A stretch of 64,000 bases of DNA from Gemmatimonadota bacterium (GTDB taxonomy: Bacteria > Gemmatimonadota > Gemmatimonadetes > Gemmatimonadales > GWC2-71-9), in the NCBI GenBank assembly GCA_020350425.1, contig CP070716.1, forward strand, positions 2,430,967-2,494,966, written 5' to 3'. Position 1 is the first letter of the stretch; each line of letters begins with the position of its first letter. This document shows, one piece after another, positions 61,441 through 64,000 of the stretch. Under the pieces are notes generated by a model. It did not search any database. It was given only the letters and a program-made list of their open reading frames with translations, and was not told the origin of the DNA. The position numbers were made by a program, and so were the translations under genes.

Positions 61441-62190
61441 ATGATCTACGTCTGTGTCGCAGCGCGAAACGACGCCTCCACGGTGGGGCTGCTGCTGTGG
61501 AAACTCCGCAAGGTCTTTGAGGAGTTCCCCCGGGAGTACCACATCCTGGTGGCCGATGATGCGTCGACCGACGGAACCGCCGAGCTGCTGGAGACCTACC
61601 AGCGTGCCCTGCCGATGACACTGCAGCGGCACCAGGAGCCGATTGGCCACGCGGCGAGCCTGGAGCGCCTCGCGCGGGATGCCCTGCGTCGCAGCGATCG
61701 GCCCAAGCGCGACTGCCTCGTGACCCTGCCCGCCGACTTCGCGGTGACGCCCGCCGCGATCCCGGAGTTGCTGAAGCGCTTCGAGTCCGGTGCGGACGTC
61801 GTGGTCGGTGAGATACCGCTCAGCCGCGAGGCCGTGGGAACCTGGCTGGTGCGCCGCTGCGCCCCCTGGTTGCTCAGGCCCGGACTCTCGCTGCCCGGGG
61901 TGCGCGACGTGACGTCCGGCGTGAGCGTGATCCGCTTGATCACCCTCCGAGGGTGCCTGCGCGACGAATCGGAGCGCTTCCTGCAGAGCGAGGGTGCCAG
62001 CGCGCACGCCGAGCTGGTGGCGCGGACTGCTGCCCGAGCCCGGCAGATCGCCGCGGTGCCCCTCGAAGTACAGGCCTCGCCGGTGCCCCCCAGGCGGCGG
62101 GCGAGCGCCCTCGCCGAGGTTCTCAGTTACTTCCGCGCCGGCCGGCAGCTCCGCATCCCGGCGCCCACCACAACGATCCAACGCGGCTGA
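61441..62190 (+). CDS. Glycosyltransferase family 2 protein
   Basis: A 249-aa GT-A fold enzyme. The nucleotide-sugar motif LVADDASTDGTAELL is near residue 40, followed by a second acidic site PADFAVTP. A short domain follows and the end is helical. The family makes polysaccharide, lipid or protein glycans, and the acceptor cannot be told. It lacks C-terminal membrane spans, unlike DPM1-type enzymes. It follows the kinase gene by 118 bp. Confidence 0.88.
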   Translation: MIYVCVAARNDASTVGLLLWKLRKVFEEFPREYHILVADDASTDGTAELLETYQRALPMTLQRHQEPIGHAASLERLARDALRRSDRPKRDCLVTLPADFAVTPAAIPELLKRFESGADVVVGEIPLSREAVGTWLVRRCAPWLLRPGLSLPGVRDVTSGVSVIRLITLRGCLRDESERFLQSEGASAHAELVARTAARARQIAAVPLEVQASPVPPRRRASALAEVLSYFRAGRQLRIPAPTTTIQRG

Positions 62191-62193
62191 AGC

Positions 62194-63000
62194 ATGATGC
62201 GACGAGCCTCGATTGTCGCCACCACGATCCTCGCCCTGAGCGCCGGCGGCCTACGCGCGCAGGTGCCCGACGACTCCGCCGCGGCGCCTACCGACTCGGC
62301 AGGTACCGTGGCTGCGCTGATTCCGGTCGGCGAGACGCTGCTGTACGACGCCCGGTTCGGCCTGCTCAATCTGGGACGGGGGCTGATGCACGTGGCGGGA
62401 ATCGACACGATTCGCGGGACTCCTGCGATGCACGTCGTGTTCGTGCTGGAGGGCGGGTCGTTCTTCTATCGCCTCAACGACCGGATGGATTCGTGGTTCG
62501 GGGTGGACGACTTCGCCTCACGGCGCTTCATCCAGGACTTCCACGAGGGAGGCTCGGAGCGGTACACCGCATACGAGATCTTCCCGGATTCGGGCTACTA
62601 CCTCGAGGCCGGAAAGGACAGTCTCTTTCCGACGTCGGCCGTGCCCCTGGACGACGCAGCCTTCTTCTACTTCGTGCGCACCGTGGAGCTCGAGGTGGGG
62701 AAGCGGTACGAATACGACAACTACTTCCGGCCGGACCGCAACCCGGTCGTGCTGGAGGTGCTGGGTCGGGACACCCTGGATCTTCCGGCCGGCCGGTTCC
62801 CCACGATCGTGGTCCAGCCCACCATCCAGGGACGAGGCATTCTGGAGGAGGCCAAGGAGCCGCGCATGTGGCTCACCGACGACGACCGGCGCCTCATGGT
62901 GCAGCTCAAGGTGAGGTTCGCCTCCATCGCCACGGTCACGCTGCGGTTGCGAGAGATCGCGGACGCGCTGCCGGAGGAGCTGGCCGAGCGGGAGCCCTAA
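62194..63000 (+). CDS. Exported DUF3108 domain protein
   Basis: A 268-aa protein with a signal peptide (MMRRASIVATTILALSAGGLRAQ). The mature region starts PVGETLLYDARFGLLNLGRGLMHV, the opening of the DUF3108 fold, and includes the WFGVDDFASRRFIQDFHEGG and LDLPAGRFPTIVVQPTIQGRG segments. The family is periplasmic and beta-rich, and of unknown function. It starts 3 nt after the glycosyltransferase and ends at a strong terminator. Confidence 0.88.
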   Translation: MMRRASIVATTILALSAGGLRAQVPDDSAAAPTDSAGTVAALIPVGETLLYDARFGLLNLGRGLMHVAGIDTIRGTPAMHVVFVLEGGSFFYRLNDRMDSWFGVDDFASRRFIQDFHEGGSERYTAYEIFPDSGYYLEAGKDSLFPTSAVPLDDAAFFYFVRTVELEVGKRYEYDNYFRPDRNPVVLEVLGRDTLDLPAGRFPTIVVQPTIQGRGILEEAKEPRMWLTDDDRRLMVQLKVRFASIATVTLRLREIADALPEELAEREP

Positions 63001-63025
63001 AAACGGGGCCCGAGGGGCCCCGTTT
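63001..63025 (+). terminator. Strong intrinsic terminator
   Basis: AAACGGGGCCC and GGGCCCCGTTT form an 11-bp stem with a GAG loop immediately after the DUF3108 stop. The A run on one side and T run on the other make it work for both the DUF3108 gene and the convergent small membrane gene. Confidence 0.85.
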
Positions 63026-63052
63026 CGGTATCTGGACGCGGGATCCGGTGGG

Positions 63053-63265
63053 CTACTTGGATTCGCCGCGGATCTTGTCCTTTACTCGGCGGGCCGTCTC
63101 GGGACTGATGATCTTGAGGATCAGGTAGAACACGAACCCCAGCGCCGCGAGCCAGAGCGCCACCCACAGCAGGCTCCAGGCGATGCTCAAGACCCCAAAC
63201 AGCAGCTTGAGCGCGATGATGCCGACGACGGCCAGCACGGCGTAGCCGACGAGCGCGCGTGCCAT
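63053..63265 (-). CDS. Small two-span membrane protein
   Basis: A 70-aa protein. MARALVGYAVLAVVGIIALKLLFGVLSI and SLLWVALWLAALGFVFYLILKII are two spans, and the basic tail TARRVKDKIRGESK should be cytoplasmic. The start ATG overlaps no gene, and the frame upstream is noncoding. No family identified. Confidence 0.7.
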   Translation of the reverse strand: MARALVGYAVLAVVGIIALKLLFGVLSIAWSLLWVALWLAALGFVFYLILKIISPETARRVKDKIRGESK

Positions 63266-63310
63266 GACTTGCCTCCACGGGTGAAAACGTCCACCGTACC
63301 CTACGCAATC

Positions 63311-64000
63311 ATGTCGAAACAGGTTTCGCACCCGGATATCCTCATCGTGGGGGGCGGGGTGATCGGCGCCGCCTGCGCCCGGGCGCTGGCCCGCCGGGAC
63401 GTCTCGGTCTCGGTGGTCGAGGCCGGGGACCGGCCGGGCTCCGCCACCCCGGCCGCCGCTGGCATGCTGGCGCCGTTCGCCGAGGCCCAGGCGGAGGACC
63501 CGTTGCTGGCGCTGTGCGTCGGGGCCCGGGACCTGTACGGCGACCTCGCCCCGGAGCTGCAAGAGGAGACCGGCATCGACATCCAGCTGCGGAGCGATGG
63601 CATCGTGCAGCTCGCCTTCACCGAGGAGGAGGCGAGCCGTCTCAAGAGTGCGATCGCGTGGCAGCGCCAGATCGGCTTCGCCACCGAGTGGCTCTCGCCG
63701 GACGAGGTGCGGGAGCGCGTGCCCGGGGTCGGCCCAGACATCCTCGGGGCGGCCCTGGCCCCGGAGGACGGCGGGCTCGTGCCGAACGCACTGCGGGAGG
63801 CGTGCCTGAGGAGCGCGGAGCTGCGGGGCGCGCAGGTGGTCAAGGGAGCGCTGGTGGAGGAGATCGTGGTCGAGGGCGGCAGGGTGCGCGGGGTACGCAC
63901 GGCCGACGGCCTGCACCAGGCGGGCGCCGTCGTACTCGCGGCGGGCTGCTGGTCGGGCGGCATCGCCGGGCTCCCGCGGGCGCTGCCCGTGGAGCCCTTC
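63311..64000 (+). CDS. FAD-dependent oxidoreductase, ThiO-like (cut by window edge)
   Basis: The first 230 residues of a DAO-family flavoprotein. After DILIVGGGVIGAACARALARR (the FAD motif) come GSATPAAAGMLAPFAEAQ, a glycine-oxidase-like loop, and SDGIVQLAF. This is the form seen in ThiO (glycine oxidase, thiazole synthesis) and related amino-acid oxidases. The ATG at 63311 starts the conserved sequence. The C-terminal substrate domain is outside the window. Confidence 0.85.
   Translation, partial: MSKQVSHPDILIVGGGVIGAACARALARRDVSVSVVEAGDRPGSATPAAAGMLAPFAEAQAEDPLLALCVGARDLYGDLAPELQEETGIDIQLRSDGIVQLAFTEEEASRLKSAIAWQRQIGFATEWLSPDEVRERVPGVGPDILGAALAPEDGGLVPNALREACLRSAELRGAQVVKGALVEEIVVEGGRVRGVRTADGLHQAGAVVLAAGCWSGGIAGLPRALPVEPF

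Overview
The window is about 64 kb of high-GC bacterial chromosome, densely packed, with many 1-14 nt gene overlaps (ATGA, GTGA, TGATG). I see no phage, transposase, CRISPR array, rRNA or tRNA. The mix of genes suggests a free-living heterotroph: exported S9, M23, M24 and P1 peptidases, a dipeptide ABC transporter, many signal-peptide and lipobox proteins, and HerA/NurA beside SbcCD. The style of the hypothetical proteins fits Gemmatimonadota best, but that placement is inference; no rRNA gene is present to confirm it.

Layout. 1-3.1 kb: an ABC-2 exporter cut by the left edge, then a divergent operon of membrane protein, winged-helix regulator and isoprenyl transferase behind a perfect 14-bp palindrome. 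3.2-9.8 kb: exported peptidases, an AraC-Ogt alkyltransferase fusion and an FAH-family hydrolase. 9.8-13.8 kb: a tesA/ybbA/ybbP-like cluster. 13.9-20.4 kb: a 946-aa coiled-coil protein, GroES-like protein, ArsC-like protein, thymidine phosphorylase, TPR and YtxH proteins. 20.4-29.4 kb: M24 peptidase, GAF and V4R proteins, phosphoribosyltransferase, TPR protein, acyl-CoA synthetase, Trm112-like protein, SDR and folE.

29.4-41.6 kb: one long leftward operon. In transcription order it encodes a P1 peptidase, an aminotransferase, an unknown protein, a NurA-like nuclease, a HerA-like ATPase, two exported paralogues, SbcD/Mre11, SbcC/Rad50 and a GNAT. This brings the archaeal-type NurA-HerA-Mre11-Rad50 end-resection set together in a bacterium, with two envelope proteins inserted. 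It is the most interesting system in the window. The nurA-like gene has no ATG, GTG or TTG that could give a full-length protein, and the HerA-like protein has a non-canonical Walker A.

41.8-49.7 kb: a degenerate helicase with a DbpA-type RNA-binding tail, HU, thymidine kinase, a CoaE fused to a degenerate PIG-L-like domain, and gcvH-gcvP-lplA for glycine cleavage and lipoylation. 49.7-56.7 kb: a complete five-gene peptide ABC importer and an SSS symporter. 56.8-64 kb: a possible RemA-like protein, PspA-like and FmdB proteins, a conserved unknown head-to-head with a hybrid histidine kinase, a glycosyltransferase, a DUF3108 protein, and a ThiO-like oxidoreductase cut by the right edge.
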